Source: Fimenecus sp964457415
GTDB taxonomy: Bacteria > Bacillota > Clostridia > Oscillospirales > Acutalibacteraceae
Assembly (NCBI GenBank): GCA_964457415.1
Contig: CAYWFB010000001.1
Span: forward strand, 4,299 to 68,298
Direction: 5' to 3'
Length of the DNA: 64,000 nt
Shown: piece by piece, positions 34,197 to 43,330 of the stretch
Numbering within the stretch: position 1 is the first letter of the stretch
Layout: each line of letters starts with the position of its first letter
The notes under the pieces: model-generated
Seen by the model: the letters and a program-made list of their open reading frames with translations, nothing else
The model's database searches: none
Told to the model about the DNA's origin: nothing
Translations under genes and position numbers: made by a program

Positions 34197-36461
34197 TTAT
34201 TTATCTCCTCTTATTTCTTTGTGGTGTTTAATTCTAACTCCAAGGATTACTGCGCCGGTGCCGAGTACAAATACTACCATTAAAGCAGAAATTGTAACCC
34301 ATACCCAATCGGGAAGATATGGCGTTGTGGCTTCGGTAAGAGGCAATTTATAAAGCTCTGTTCCGTCATTTTCTCCGTAAGGAATACGGATTACGCTGAC
34401 AGAATAACTGCTCGCCTCGTATTTCACCGTACCGTCATTGACTTCAAGCGCCATTTCTTCGGGGGCTACGTGCAGGGGCTCGTTAATTTCATTACAAGCC
34501 GCTTTGAAGTTCTCACTCATATACTGCACAGATGGGTTATTTGCATTTTCAAAGCCCGTAAGATTAATGTCAAATCTATATGCCTTATTGGTACTGTTAA
34601 CAAGCTTTACGTAAATAACCTGATTTTCAGTATCCACCGTTGAGCACTGATAAACCCCCTCGGCGGTCATATCAAAATCATTATTGAGATAATTTGTGCC
34701 GTAGTTGTTTGCAAAGAGCATCTGCACATAGTAATCGGGAGTAAGAACAACGTTTTGAGAATCAAACCAGATAAGGTTTACATCCCAGCACTGTGCGTTG
34801 ATTTTGGCAAGGGTTGGTGCGTAAGAAATCATACTCACCACATCTGCGTTGCGTTCAACGCCCGTAAGATAGGCGGCATTTTCAATTGCACCCCAGATGT
34901 TGCTCTTGGTCTGTATTGTGCCCACGCCGTCGGCTTTGGGTGCATATTCGCCCACCATTACCTTTGCGTCGCTACGCTCATATGTGTCATAACGGTCAGT
35001 TGTACGGAAAAGCTCACCGCCCACGGTATAATAATGCTCGTCGGCAATTGTGTCGCGGTAATTGGCATTGATTGCTGACCGGTTTGCGTCAAAATCTTCA
35101 CCCGAGCCTGAATGTCCCGCAGAAGAAATAATTGTGATTTCGGGGTATTTTTCTTTTACTGCCTTATAAATGGCATCGAAGTTCCGCCAATAAACCTCGC
35201 CCCAGTTTTCGTTGCCAATTGCGAGATATTTCATATTAAAGGGTGCGGGATAACCGTTTTCCGCACGGCGTGCTCCCCACTCGGTTGAAATATCGCCGTT
35301 TGCGTATTCAATCAAATCAAAAATATCCTGCAGATATTGATTGAACTCATCAGTTTCGGGAGTATAGGCAATGGATTTTACATATTCGTGCCATTCTGCC
35401 TCGGTAATTTCGCCGTTTTTGTATTTCGCGAGAGTATCATTATAGCCTGCTCTGCCCTGACAAATCAGCCCTGCATTGAGTACGGGTATGGGCTCTGCAC
35501 CAAGTTCTGCACAAAGAGTGAAATACTCGTGGAAGCCCAATGAATTTGTATTCACATAATATCTGCCGTTTTCATCGTCTGCCCAGAGATTATAGGTCTG
35601 TTTGCGTTCTTCAGGCTTGCCGATTGTGTCTTTCCAGTTATAAAAGGTTTCCATACTGTTACCCTCGGCAAGACAACCGCCGGGGAAACGGATAAATTGA
35701 GGTGAAAGCCCCATCAGCGCATCATAAAGGTCGGTGCGGAGTGTAGTATATTTCCACTCCTCTGTGCCATAACCGTGACTGCTTGTAGGTATAAGTGACA
35801 CGAAATCCATATAAAAACTGCCGTTACCTGTAAAAGTGAGCTGAAGCGCACCGTCTGCAGTCACATCGGAATCTACGGTCATAACTATTTTAGTCCAATC
35901 TGAGCAAGAGGAAATGTCGAATTCATAAAAATCCTTATTACCCTTTGCGTTGAGAGTGACTTTTGCGGTTCCCTCAAAATCAACATTTTTGAAATATGCC
36001 GAGAAGTAGTATTCCTCGCCTGCCTTAAAGCCCATATCAGCGGTTTTCGCTTTATTTGAGTTATATTTATATGATTTATAATTGTAAAGCTCTGTAAAAC
36101 CGAGATTTTTAATGGTTGCACTTTCTTCCACGGTCACAGAAAGATAATTTGTGTTGTTCTCGTTAAGTCCGTCAGCAGTAAGCACTGCATAATCAGCGGC
36201 TTTAACCTGCCACGCAGCATCGGGCTTGGCATCATATTCAAAGGAATTGTTATTCACAAGATTTGAAACGAGACCGCCGTCACCCGAAAAGCTTATATCC
36301 TCAAGGAAAATGCCGTAAAGATTGTCGCTGATTTCATAAGAAATATTTTCTGCAGAGAGGTTTATTGTTTTTTTCTGCGGGTCTGCCACGGTGCCTGTAA
36401 ACATAAGCACTGATGCAAAGAGCACCATAATTGCCAATACAAGCGACAAAAATCTTTTCAA
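34197..36461 (-). CDS. GH51-type alpha-L-arabinofuranosidase-like protein, membrane-anchored
   Basis: 754 residues. An N-terminal signal sequence (FLSLVLAIMVLFASVLMFTG), then an N-terminal strand region, a carbohydrate-binding-module-like insert (about 85-225, CBM4/9 flavour: EEYYFSAYFKN, SFYMDFVSLIPTSS), and the GH51 barrel with FIRFPGGCLAEGNS, acid/base Glu418 (GNENW) and nucleophile Glu505 (VGEYAP). A C-terminal membrane helix (about 718-743) with a basic tail HHKEIRGDK suggests it is tethered outside the cell. It should release arabinofuranosyl side chains from arabinan or arabinoxylan. Divergent from the GH38 gene; the remnants of GH43 and GH78 enzymes further right fit a former pectin/arabinan locus. 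Confidence 0.88.
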   Translation of the reverse strand: MKRFLSLVLAIMVLFASVLMFTGTVADPQKKTINLSAENISYEISDNLYGIFLEDISFSGDGGLVSNLVNNNSFEYDAKPDAAWQVKAADYAVLTADGLNENNTNYLSVTVEESATIKNLGFTELYNYKSYKYNSNKAKTADMGFKAGEEYYFSAYFKNVDFEGTAKVTLNAKGNKDFYEFDISSCSDWTKIVMTVDSDVTADGALQLTFTGNGSFYMDFVSLIPTSSHGYGTEEWKYTTLRTDLYDALMGLSPQFIRFPGGCLAEGNSMETFYNWKDTIGKPEERKQTYNLWADDENGRYYVNTNSLGFHEYFTLCAELGAEPIPVLNAGLICQGRAGYNDTLAKYKNGEITEAEWHEYVKSIAYTPETDEFNQYLQDIFDLIEYANGDISTEWGARRAENGYPAPFNMKYLAIGNENWGEVYWRNFDAIYKAVKEKYPEITIISSAGHSGSGEDFDANRSAINANYRDTIADEHYYTVGGELFRTTDRYDTYERSDAKVMVGEYAPKADGVGTIQTKSNIWGAIENAAYLTGVERNADVVSMISYAPTLAKINAQCWDVNLIWFDSQNVVLTPDYYVQMLFANNYGTNYLNNDFDMTAEGVYQCSTVDTENQVIYVKLVNSTNKAYRFDINLTGFENANNPSVQYMSENFKAACNEINEPLHVAPEEMALEVNDGTVKYEASSYSVSVIRIPYGENDGTELYKLPLTEATTPYLPDWVWVTISALMVVFVLGTGAVILGVRIKHHKEIRGDK

Positions 36462-36587
36462 GCATTACACCTTCTTAAACAAAATTTAATAGTACCTTAA
36501 ACTTTCTTAATATATTTTAACAGTTCACAAGGCTTATGTCGAGTAATTTTTACAAATTTTTTATACAATATATATGATTTTTCACAG

Positions 36588-36616
36588 TTGTATTTTTTCG
36601 CAATACAATATATAAT
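36588..36616 (+). promoter_or_regulatory. Sigma-A promoter of GH38 operon
   Basis: TTGTAT (36588-36593), 17 bases, TATAAT (36611-36616). Confidence 0.65.
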
Positions 36617-36656
36617 TGAATTATCAAATTTTTACAGTTTTTTGAGGGCAAAGCAT

Positions 36657-39600
36657 ATGCAGAAGAAAAAGATTTACACAATTGCAGACGCACATCTTGA
36701 CACAATCTGGAGTTGGGATTTTGAAACTACCGTTGACAAGTATATTTTTAATACTCTCAACGACAATTTCAAGCTTTTTGAAAAGTACCCCGACTACAAA
36801 TTCAATTTTGAGGGCTCATACCGTTATGAGCTTATGCACGAATACTACCCTGAAATGTGGGAGAAGATGAAATCTTACATAGCAGAGGGCAGATGGAATG
36901 TTTGCGGTAGTGCATTTGAAAACGGTGACGTAAACGTGCCCTCACCCGAGGCGCTTTTCAGAAACATACTGCTCGGCAACAATTATTTTGAAAAGAATTT
37001 CGGTAAGCGAAGCTGTGATATTTTCTTACCTGACTGCTTCGGCTTTGGCTATGCCCTGCCATCAATTATGCACCACGCAAATTTAAAAGGCTTTACAACA
37101 CAAAAGCTTTCTTGGGGCTCGGCATACGGAATTCCCTTTGACCTTGGCAAATGGTACGGCGTTGACGGTAATTTTGTTTACGGCAACACAAACTGCGGTG
37201 ATTACACACGCATTTTCACAAAAATCCGCGAATTAGATTTCATTAAGAAAAAACTCAGTGAAAACGAGCAATATGACTTGGATGTTACCACCTGTTTCCA
37301 CGGTACAGGTGACCGTGGTGGTGCACCGAAGGAATTATCAGTAAAAACTCTCACCGCCGAAATGGCTGAAAATGGAGAAAGCGATACAGAAATAGTATCG
37401 GCATCCGCTGATGAAATATTCCGCGTTCTTGACGATATGCCCGACGAGGCAAAGCAAAAGCTCCCCGTATGGAACAACGAGCTCGTTATGACAAACCACG
37501 CGGTTGGCGGTTACACCTCACGTGCTATCGGTAAGCGCTGGAACAGAAGAAACGAAGAAATCGCAGATATGGCAGAGAGAGCAAGCGTTGCAGCTATGAC
37601 TTTAGGCGGATATGAATATCCACAAGAAACGCTTACAAAGGCTTGGAAGAGAGTTATTGCTCACCAGTTCCACGACGATTTGCCCGGAACATCGGTTCAG
37701 CGTGCATATCGCCGTAGCTGGAACGATTATGCAATGTCGCTCAACCAGTTCACCAACGAATATGAGGGCGCAGTTAAAAACATTGCATCACTTATTGACA
37801 CATCTGCTTGCAAGGGAATTCCCGTTGTAATTAACAATCCGATGGAATATGAGAGAACGGGCGTTGTGAAAATCACAATTCCCGCAAAGCTCCGTTACAA
37901 GAATATGGCGGCATTTGACACCGACGGCAATGAATTGCCCACACAGGTTATTGAAAGCACTGCCACACATTCAGTTCTTCTCGTTTATGTAACAGTTGCA
38001 CCGATGGGATATAAGCTTCTTGACATTCAAAGCAAGCGTGCAAGAGTTTCAACTCCCCTCAAGGCATCAATTCACGGACTTGAAAATGAGAAATACAAGG
38101 TTACCTTTAACAGTAATGGTAATATCCGTTCAATTTTTGATAAGGAATTAAAGAAAGAAATTCTTAAAAAGCCAATTTATACGGGCATTTTTGATTACAA
38201 CGGCAGTAAGGATTGGCCTGCTTGGGAATTAAATTATGAAGAGCTCAACCGCGAGCCGCAACACGCGCCAAAGGTTAAATCTATTGAAGTTATTGAAGAG
38301 GGCGTGTGCCGTGTTGCAATGAAGATTGTAAAGGCATACAAGGACAGTACTTTTACCTCAATTGTGGCACTTTCTCGTGGTGGCAAAACTGTTGAGATTT
38401 ATGACGAAACCGAATGGCGAAGCACCTGCTCGGCGGCTAAAGAGATTTTCAGCTTCACCGCCGAAAGCCCCGTTGCAACCTATGATTTAGGTCTTGGTGC
38501 AATCAAGCGCGGAAATATGACCGAAAAGCTTTTTGAGGTGCCTGCACAGAAATGGGCAGACATCACAGACGAAAGCGGTGAATTTGGTGTATCCGTCATC
38601 AGCGAATGCAAATACGGTTGGGATAAATTTGATAACAACACTCTTCGCCTGACCCTTATGCACACTCCCCTTAAAAATTACCGCGTTGACAGTATGCAGT
38701 CAATGCTCGAATTGGGTCTTAACCGCTATTCTTATGCGATTTATTCACACGAGGGTGCAATTGGTCACGCAACACAATGCGAGGCAAGAAATTTTGTAAT
38801 GCCGATGGCAAGCTTTATCTGTTCAAAGCACGAGGGTGCTGAAATCGGTGAGCTTTCATTTGCAAGACTTTCGGGTAATGCAATTTTACGCGCAATGAAA
38901 AAGGCAGAAAACAGTGACGAAATTGTTATCCGCGTTGGTGAGGACGAGAAAAAAGCACAGAAAAATGTTGAATTCTCACTTTGCACCGAAATTTTAAGTG
39001 CCAGAGAAATTTATGCATCAGAAGAGCATATTGATGATGTTGAAATCAAAAATGGCAAGCTGATTTTCGATTTGAAGCCCTATGAAACCCGTTCATTTGC
39101 TCTTACTGTGAAATCCGCTGACAGAAAAGGAAGCTCTAAAGCAGTTGATTTTGCGGGTAATATTGGCGCATATTCAACAAACGAAGAGCCAAAAGCCTCT
39201 CTGCCCGTGATTAACAAGAGTATTCCCGCAGAAATGCGACCTGATACAGTTTATGTGGGTGGTGTGAAGTTTGAGCTTGGCAACAAGGCAATTCTTTGCG
39301 GTGGACAGACCTTAAATCTCCCCGAAAATACAAAGAAAATCAATCTTCTTGTGGCTTCACTTAACGGGGATAAATATATTACAATCGGCGGAAATTCTGT
39401 AAAGGTCAACGATATTCGCGAATACTACGCAGGCTGGGATTTATACGATTTCGGCGAAGTAGCATTCACAAAAGATGGCAAGTTAGGTTACGAATTCACA
39501 CATTCACACAATGACAACGGTGATGCAAAATGTCAGCAGTTGTTCTTCTGGAATGTTGAGTTAGCCACAGAGGGCGACACGATTACCCTGCCCGTTGACC

Positions 39601-39806
39601 GCGATATTCTTATTCTTGCAATAAGCGCTGACGGTGATGAAAACATCTGTACTCTCGCAACAGAGCTTTATGACAACATAAAGGGCAGATATTTTGATTA
39701 CAAAATGAGTGTTCGTGAGAAACTCACATATTTCAACAGCAAGCGCGTGCACAGGCTCAACGACAAGGGCGGCGCATTCAGAGACAGAAATAAGGGAAGG
39801 AGATAA
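36657..39806 (+). CDS. Glycoside hydrolase family 38 alpha-mannosidase
   Basis: Zinc-dependent retaining alpha-mannosidase, about 1049 residues from ATG 36657 (MQKKKIYTIADAHLDTIW), with GAGGG upstream; the open frame to 36588 overlaps the promoter and is not used. Motifs: zinc ligands His13 and Asp15 in DAHLDTIW, nucleophile Asp126 in FLPDCFGFGYALPS, a later zinc His in AHQFHDDLPGTS, then beta-sandwich domains. There is no signal peptide, so it works in the cytoplasm on imported manno-oligosaccharides or glycan fragments. A GPH symporter follows 5 bases later, and nagB lies close, consistent with use of host or microbial glycans. Confidence 0.92.
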   Translation: MQKKKIYTIADAHLDTIWSWDFETTVDKYIFNTLNDNFKLFEKYPDYKFNFEGSYRYELMHEYYPEMWEKMKSYIAEGRWNVCGSAFENGDVNVPSPEALFRNILLGNNYFEKNFGKRSCDIFLPDCFGFGYALPSIMHHANLKGFTTQKLSWGSAYGIPFDLGKWYGVDGNFVYGNTNCGDYTRIFTKIRELDFIKKKLSENEQYDLDVTTCFHGTGDRGGAPKELSVKTLTAEMAENGESDTEIVSASADEIFRVLDDMPDEAKQKLPVWNNELVMTNHAVGGYTSRAIGKRWNRRNEEIADMAERASVAAMTLGGYEYPQETLTKAWKRVIAHQFHDDLPGTSVQRAYRRSWNDYAMSLNQFTNEYEGAVKNIASLIDTSACKGIPVVINNPMEYERTGVVKITIPAKLRYKNMAAFDTDGNELPTQVIESTATHSVLLVYVTVAPMGYKLLDIQSKRARVSTPLKASIHGLENEKYKVTFNSNGNIRSIFDKELKKEILKKPIYTGIFDYNGSKDWPAWELNYEELNREPQHAPKVKSIEVIEEGVCRVAMKIVKAYKDSTFTSIVALSRGGKTVEIYDETEWRSTCSAAKEIFSFTAESPVATYDLGLGAIKRGNMTEKLFEVPAQKWADITDESGEFGVSVISECKYGWDKFDNNTLRLTLMHTPLKNYRVDSMQSMLELGLNRYSYAIYSHEGAIGHATQCEARNFVMPMASFICSKHEGAEIGELSFARLSGNAILRAMKKAENSDEIVIRVGEDEKKAQKNVEFSLCTEILSAREIYASEEHIDDVEIKNGKLIFDLKPYETRSFALTVKSADRKGSSKAVDFAGNIGAYSTNEEPKASLPVINKSIPAEMRPDTVYVGGVKFELGNKAILCGGQTLNLPENTKKINLLVASLNGDKYITIGGNSVKVNDIREYYAGWDLYDFGEVAFTKDGKLGYEFTHSHNDNGDAKCQQLFFWNVELATEGDTITLPVDRDILILAISADGDENICTLATELYDNIKGRYFDYKMSVREKLTYFNSKRVHRLNDKGGAFRDRNKGRR

Positions 39807-39811
39807 CAACA

Positions 39812-41275
39812 ATGGCTGAAAATAAAGGCGACATCCGTTATGTAGGTGTCAAAGAAACTCTGGCATACGGTATTGCAAACGCGGGTCAATGCTTCGGTTA
39901 CAATATTATTGCAGGCAGTTATCTCTCGCTTTTCTTTACAAAGGTATTCGGTGTTCCACCTGAAGCCGTTGCGGCAATGATGCTCTTTTTAGGACTTTGG
40001 GACACAATCAACGACCCTCTTATGGGTTCAATTATCGACAGGACACGAACACGGTATGGCAAGCTTCGTCCATATCTTTTGATTGTTCCCATTCCCTTGG
40101 GAATTGCTACAATTATGCTTTTTGCAGGTCCTGCCCTACTGGGCGATAAAACAGAGGACGTTGCAAAAATCATTTATATGTTTATCACCTATTTTATATG
40201 GGAGCTTTTCTATACCCTTGGCGATGTGCCGTTCTGGGGAATGAGCGCGGCAATAAGCCCCTCGCCCTCTGACAGAACGCGTGTTATTTCTTCTGCCCGC
40301 TTTATTTCAGGTCTCATCGGCGGACTTTCAACAACAATCCTCGTTGTTCTTATGGACTTGAGCAACAGCGGTGCAATCGGACTTTCGCTTTCACAAGTTT
40401 ATCTTATGATGGCAATAATTTCAGGCACATTTGGAATGGGGCTTTTCTCATTGGCAGGACTTTGTACAAAAGAAAGAGTTGTGCAGACTATTAAAGAGCC
40501 AAGTGTTCTTGACGGATTCAAGGCTCTTGTAAGAAACAAACCTCTGCTTTTAATTGTTATAGGTAATGTTCTTGGTGCAATTAGTGGTATCGGTGGATTT
40601 TTCCAGACATATTACTATTCCGAGGTTGTGCAGATGAACTCATTGACCTTGATTGTTTATCTGCCCGGCACAATTTTGGGGTTTGTTACATATCTGCTCA
40701 TTCCAAAAATTAAGCAGAAATTTGACAACCGTCAGATTATCTTTTTGAACGGCTTTGCAAGACTTATTATGGGTACAATCGTATTCCTTGTAGGTTTCAA
40801 GTGCTTTACAAATCTTTGGGTTGTTGTGCCTCTTCTTATGGTGCAGAATCTTTTATTCAGCTTCTTCAACACAATTAATATGGTTATTCCAACTGAAATG
40901 ATTGGTGATACCATTGACTATATGGAATGGAAAACAGGTGAGCGAAACGAGGGCGTTTCATTCTCGGTGCTTACATTCGTAGGCAAGCTTACAGGCTCAA
41001 TTTCGGGCACTATCGGCAACGCGCTTCTTCCGGTTATCGGTCTTTCATTCATGACAATGGGTACAGAAACCATTACTGTTAAGGCTTATGAATACACAGA
41101 CACTCTAATCTGGGGTATGTTCACATTGGCTCCCGCAATTTTAGGTCTTCTTCCGCTTATTCCTTACATCTGGTATGACCTTACGGGCGACAAGTTAAAG
41201 CAGGTTCGTGAAGAAATGGCAGAACGCCGTACTGCTCTTTCTGCCAAGGTTTCGGGAGGTGGCAACAATGAGTAA
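39812..41275 (+). CDS. GPH-family sugar:cation symporter (MFS)
   Basis: Glycoside-pentoside-hexuronide:cation symporter of 487 residues with twelve predicted membrane helices. Family marks are LWDTINDPLMGSIIDRTRTRYGKLRPY near residue 65-90 and GDTIDYMEWKTGERNEGVSF near 370. It imports a di- or oligosaccharide with Na+ or H+. Coupled to the GH38 gene (5-base gap) and overlapping the next zinc-ribbon gene by 8 bases, it probably delivers the GH38 substrate. Confidence 0.92.
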   Translation: MAENKGDIRYVGVKETLAYGIANAGQCFGYNIIAGSYLSLFFTKVFGVPPEAVAAMMLFLGLWDTINDPLMGSIIDRTRTRYGKLRPYLLIVPIPLGIATIMLFAGPALLGDKTEDVAKIIYMFITYFIWELFYTLGDVPFWGMSAAISPSPSDRTRVISSARFISGLIGGLSTTILVVLMDLSNSGAIGLSLSQVYLMMAIISGTFGMGLFSLAGLCTKERVVQTIKEPSVLDGFKALVRNKPLLLIVIGNVLGAISGIGGFFQTYYYSEVVQMNSLTLIVYLPGTILGFVTYLLIPKIKQKFDNRQIIFLNGFARLIMGTIVFLVGFKCFTNLWVVVPLLMVQNLLFSFFNTINMVIPTEMIGDTIDYMEWKTGERNEGVSFSVLTFVGKLTGSISGTIGNALLPVIGLSFMTMGTETITVKAYEYTDTLIWGMFTLAPAILGLLPLIPYIWYDLTGDKLKQVREEMAERRTALSAKVSGGGNNE

Positions 41276-41885
41276 TAAATGTCCCAAATGTAATGAAAAA
41301 TTATCACCCTTCTATATGAAACAAACCTGCCCCAAGTGCAACACAAATCTTGTGTATTACGACCTTGATAAACGACTTGAGGCCGACCACGAAAAAGCAA
41401 TTCGTGAGCAAGCGGCAGTTGACAGAGTATTAAACAATATCAAAACCTCTGCCTTCGGCGGTGCGGTACAGATTATTCGCTTTGTTTTGATGTTCTCACC
41501 TCTTTTATGGATGTGTTTGCCGATGTTCAAGGCAAATGATGGTGAATATATTACACTTATAAGCGTGATTATGGGAATAATCAATGGTGGTTTTGATTTT
41601 GGTAATCCGTCTTATTTATTCCCATTTATCACAATGGTGTGCATAATTCTTTTCTCATTGGCGGTGATTATTTCTTCGCTTTTCTCTGTTGGCAAAAAAG
41701 CATTTATGAGAAACGCTCTTTTAAGCACACTTAATGCAATTGTTTTACTGATTTGTATGACACTTTCTGTAATAAATGGTGCTCATCTTAAAATCGGATT
41801 TGCAATAGTTGTATTTGTTTATTGTTGCGAGTTATATTCACATAAAATTGTTGACAAGATAATAAATCAATCTACAAATGAATAA
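41268..41885 (+). CDS. Zinc-ribbon membrane protein of unknown function
   Basis: 205 residues. The N-terminus has a four-Cys zinc ribbon (CPKC near residue 5 and CPKC near 21), followed by a charged helix and four membrane helices (residues about 60-195). No enzyme motif is visible. ATG 41268 has GGGAGGTGG upstream and overlaps the symporter gene by 8 bases, so it is part of the GH38-symporter operon; an auxiliary or regulatory role in the membrane is possible but unproven. Confidence 0.75.
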   Translation: MSNKCPKCNEKLSPFYMKQTCPKCNTNLVYYDLDKRLEADHEKAIREQAAVDRVLNNIKTSAFGGAVQIIRFVLMFSPLLWMCLPMFKANDGEYITLISVIMGIINGGFDFGNPSYLFPFITMVCIILFSLAVIISSLFSVGKKAFMRNALLSTLNAIVLLICMTLSVINGAHLKIGFAIVVFVYCCELYSHKIVDKIINQSTNE

Positions 41886-41892
41886 AAGTGGA

Positions 41893-41933
41893 AAAAGCGG
41901 AAATGTTTGAATTATCAAAGTATTTCCGCTTTT
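41893..41933 (+). terminator. Terminator of GH38-symporter operon
   Basis: Stem AAAAGCGGAAAT (41893-41904) with ATTTCCGCTTTT (41922-41933), perfect 12 bases. Confidence 0.8.
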
Positions 41934-41936
41934 CTA

Positions 41937-41964
41937 TTGCAATTTTTCGATAATATGATAAAAT
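41937..41964 (+). promoter_or_regulatory. Sigma-A promoter of nagB
   Basis: TTGCAA (41937-41942), 16 bases, TAAAAT (41959-41964); it begins 4 bases past the previous terminator. Confidence 0.6.
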
Positions 41965-41997
41965 ATAGTCGCAAATTTTCAGACGAGGTAAAATATA

Positions 41998-42717
41998 ATG
42001 ATTCTTCATATTTTTGATAACGCAGAACAAATCGGTGCGGCAGTTGCAAATATGATTGCTGACCATGTAAACGAAAAGCCAAATTCGGTTTTGGGTTTTG
42101 CAACGGGTGCTTCACCACTCACCACATACAATCATCTTGTTAAGGCTTATAACAACGGCAAGGTAAGCTTTAAAGACATTACAACCTTTAACCTTGACGA
42201 ATACTGCGATTTGCCACAGAGTGATAAAAACAGCTATTACACATTTATGCACGAAAACCTTTTCAATCATATTGACGTTAAAGAAGAAAACATCAATTTC
42301 TTAAACGGCAACGCAGAGGATTCAGACGAAGAATGTCAGCATTATGACGATTTGATTACCGAAAAGAAGATTGATATTCAGCTTTTGGGTGTTGGCAGAA
42401 ACGGTCACATTGGCTTTAATGAGCCCTCAAACAAATTCACAAAGGGCACATTCAAGGTTCGTCTTACACAAAGCACAATCGACGCAAACTCAGTTTATTT
42501 TGATGAGGACACAATGCCCCACTTTGCGCTTACAATGGGTACAGTTTCAATTATGAAATCAAAGACCATTGTCCTTATTGCAACGGGAAGAAGCAAGCAA
42601 GACGCAATCTACGGCATGGTAAACGGTGACATCACACCCGCCTGCCCCGCATCAGTTCTTCAGCTTCACCCCGATGTGCATGTATTCCTCGACAAAGCCG
42701 CCGCAGGAAGATTATAA
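41998..42717 (+). CDS. nagB: Glucosamine-6-phosphate deaminase
   Basis: Converts glucosamine-6-phosphate to fructose-6-phosphate and ammonia. 239 residues, the short Gram-positive form. Visible: GFATGASPLTTY, FNLDEYCDL with the catalytic Asp, and LGVGRNGHIGFNEPSN with the His/Glu active site. GAGGT lies upstream of ATG 41998. It is a single-gene unit. Next to a cytoplasmic alpha-mannosidase it suggests use of amino sugars and mannose from glycoproteins. Confidence 0.95.
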   Translation: MILHIFDNAEQIGAAVANMIADHVNEKPNSVLGFATGASPLTTYNHLVKAYNNGKVSFKDITTFNLDEYCDLPQSDKNSYYTFMHENLFNHIDVKEENINFLNGNAEDSDEECQHYDDLITEKKIDIQLLGVGRNGHIGFNEPSNKFTKGTFKVRLTQSTIDANSVYFDEDTMPHFALTMGTVSIMKSKTIVLIATGRSKQDAIYGMVNGDITPACPASVLQLHPDVHVFLDKAAAGRL

Positions 42718-42735
42718 TTAAAAATTCACAAAAGC

Positions 42736-42771
42736 AAAGCCTTGGGAATTCTGCACAAGTCCCAAGGCTTT
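42736..42771 (+). terminator. Terminator of nagB
   Basis: Perfect 12-base stem AAAGCCTTGGGA (42736-42747) / TCCCAAGGCTTT (42760-42771) followed by T residues. Confidence 0.9.
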
Positions 42772-42784
42772 TTTACGTTTTATA

Positions 42785-43163
42785 TTATTTTTTAACTCCC
42801 CAAATACACTCATTATTGTTGCCCATGGCAGAAAAAACAAGCTTTTCTGTTTTATCTGTTTCGTCTTTTTGTATACAGAACACGCCCTCATAGGTTACGC
42901 CGTCTATTACAAAGGTGGCATAAGCCGTGCCATCTGTAACACTCCAAGTGCCACTTACATCTTTTGACGAAACGGCGGTGTTATCCTTTACACTTTCGTA
43001 TTTTTTAAGTCCTGTAATTGTGCCATCGGCATTGAAAGTTATACTTTGGATTGGTGCAATAAGTCGGTCAACATAAACCCAACTTGATGCTCCGTTTGTA
43101 ATATTACCGTGAGCAACAAACTCATATTCACCACAGATTTCATAAGTGCCCTTTGTGTATGTT
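42785..43163 (-). pseudogene. C-terminal remnant of GH43-type arabinanase
   Basis: Open in one minus-strand frame ending at TAA 42785-42787, but without start codon; no ORF call covers it. The translation contains GTYEICGEYEFVAHGN, SITFNADGTITGL, VSGTWSVTDG, VTYEGVFCIQKDE, and ends FSAMGNNNECIWGVKK. This resembles the C-terminal beta-barrel of GH43 endo-arabinanases, which ends with a YKGVF...TFTA...AIWG pattern. The catalytic five-blade propeller is missing: the frame breaks exactly where the tRNA-3'-end-like repeat begins (43164). The parent gene must have continued to the right and was lost when the island formed. Confidence 0.65.
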
Positions 43164-43186
43164 TTCGACTCCTGTCACGACCACCA
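43164..43186. repeat. tRNA-3'-end-like direct repeat, copy 1 (possible att site)
   Basis: 23 bases that parse as a T-loop TTCGACT, T-stem strand CCTGT, acceptor strand CACGACC, discriminator A, then CCA. There is no matching 5' half, so it is not a tRNA gene. Copies 2 and 3 lie at 44109-44130 and 48198-48220. Confidence 0.65.
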
Positions 43187-43212
43187 CTTGAGTATAAAGT
43201 AATTGATACAAA

Positions 43213-43240
43213 AAGAATTTCCATTAAATTGGAACTTCTT
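43213..43240 (+). terminator. Terminator after repeat copy 1
   Basis: AAGAATTTCCA (43213-43223) / TGGAACTTCTT (43230-43240), one mismatch, then TTTGTTTT. Confidence 0.7.
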
Positions 43241-43258
43241 TTTGTTTTACTATAACAC

Positions 43259-43307
43259 TTGACAAATCAAAAATTTCCCTCTACAATAATTTTCAGAACA
43301 TTTGTTC
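43259..43307 (+). promoter_or_regulatory. Barnase promoter with LexA (SOS) box
   Basis: TTGACA (43259-43264), 17 bases, TACAAT (43282-43287), then GAACATTTGTTC (43296-43307), a perfect GAAC-N4-GTTC box extended to CAGAAC/GTTCTG. The 12-mer is identical to the box at 2905-2916 read on the other strand. Confidence 0.8.
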
Positions 43308-43330
43308 TGCTACTTGAATGGAGGAATTTA

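Noticed and set aside
36588..36656. N-terminal extension of the GH38 protein
   Set aside because: It covers the promoter -35 and -10, is not homologous to GH38, and the family start with a ribosome site lies at 36657.
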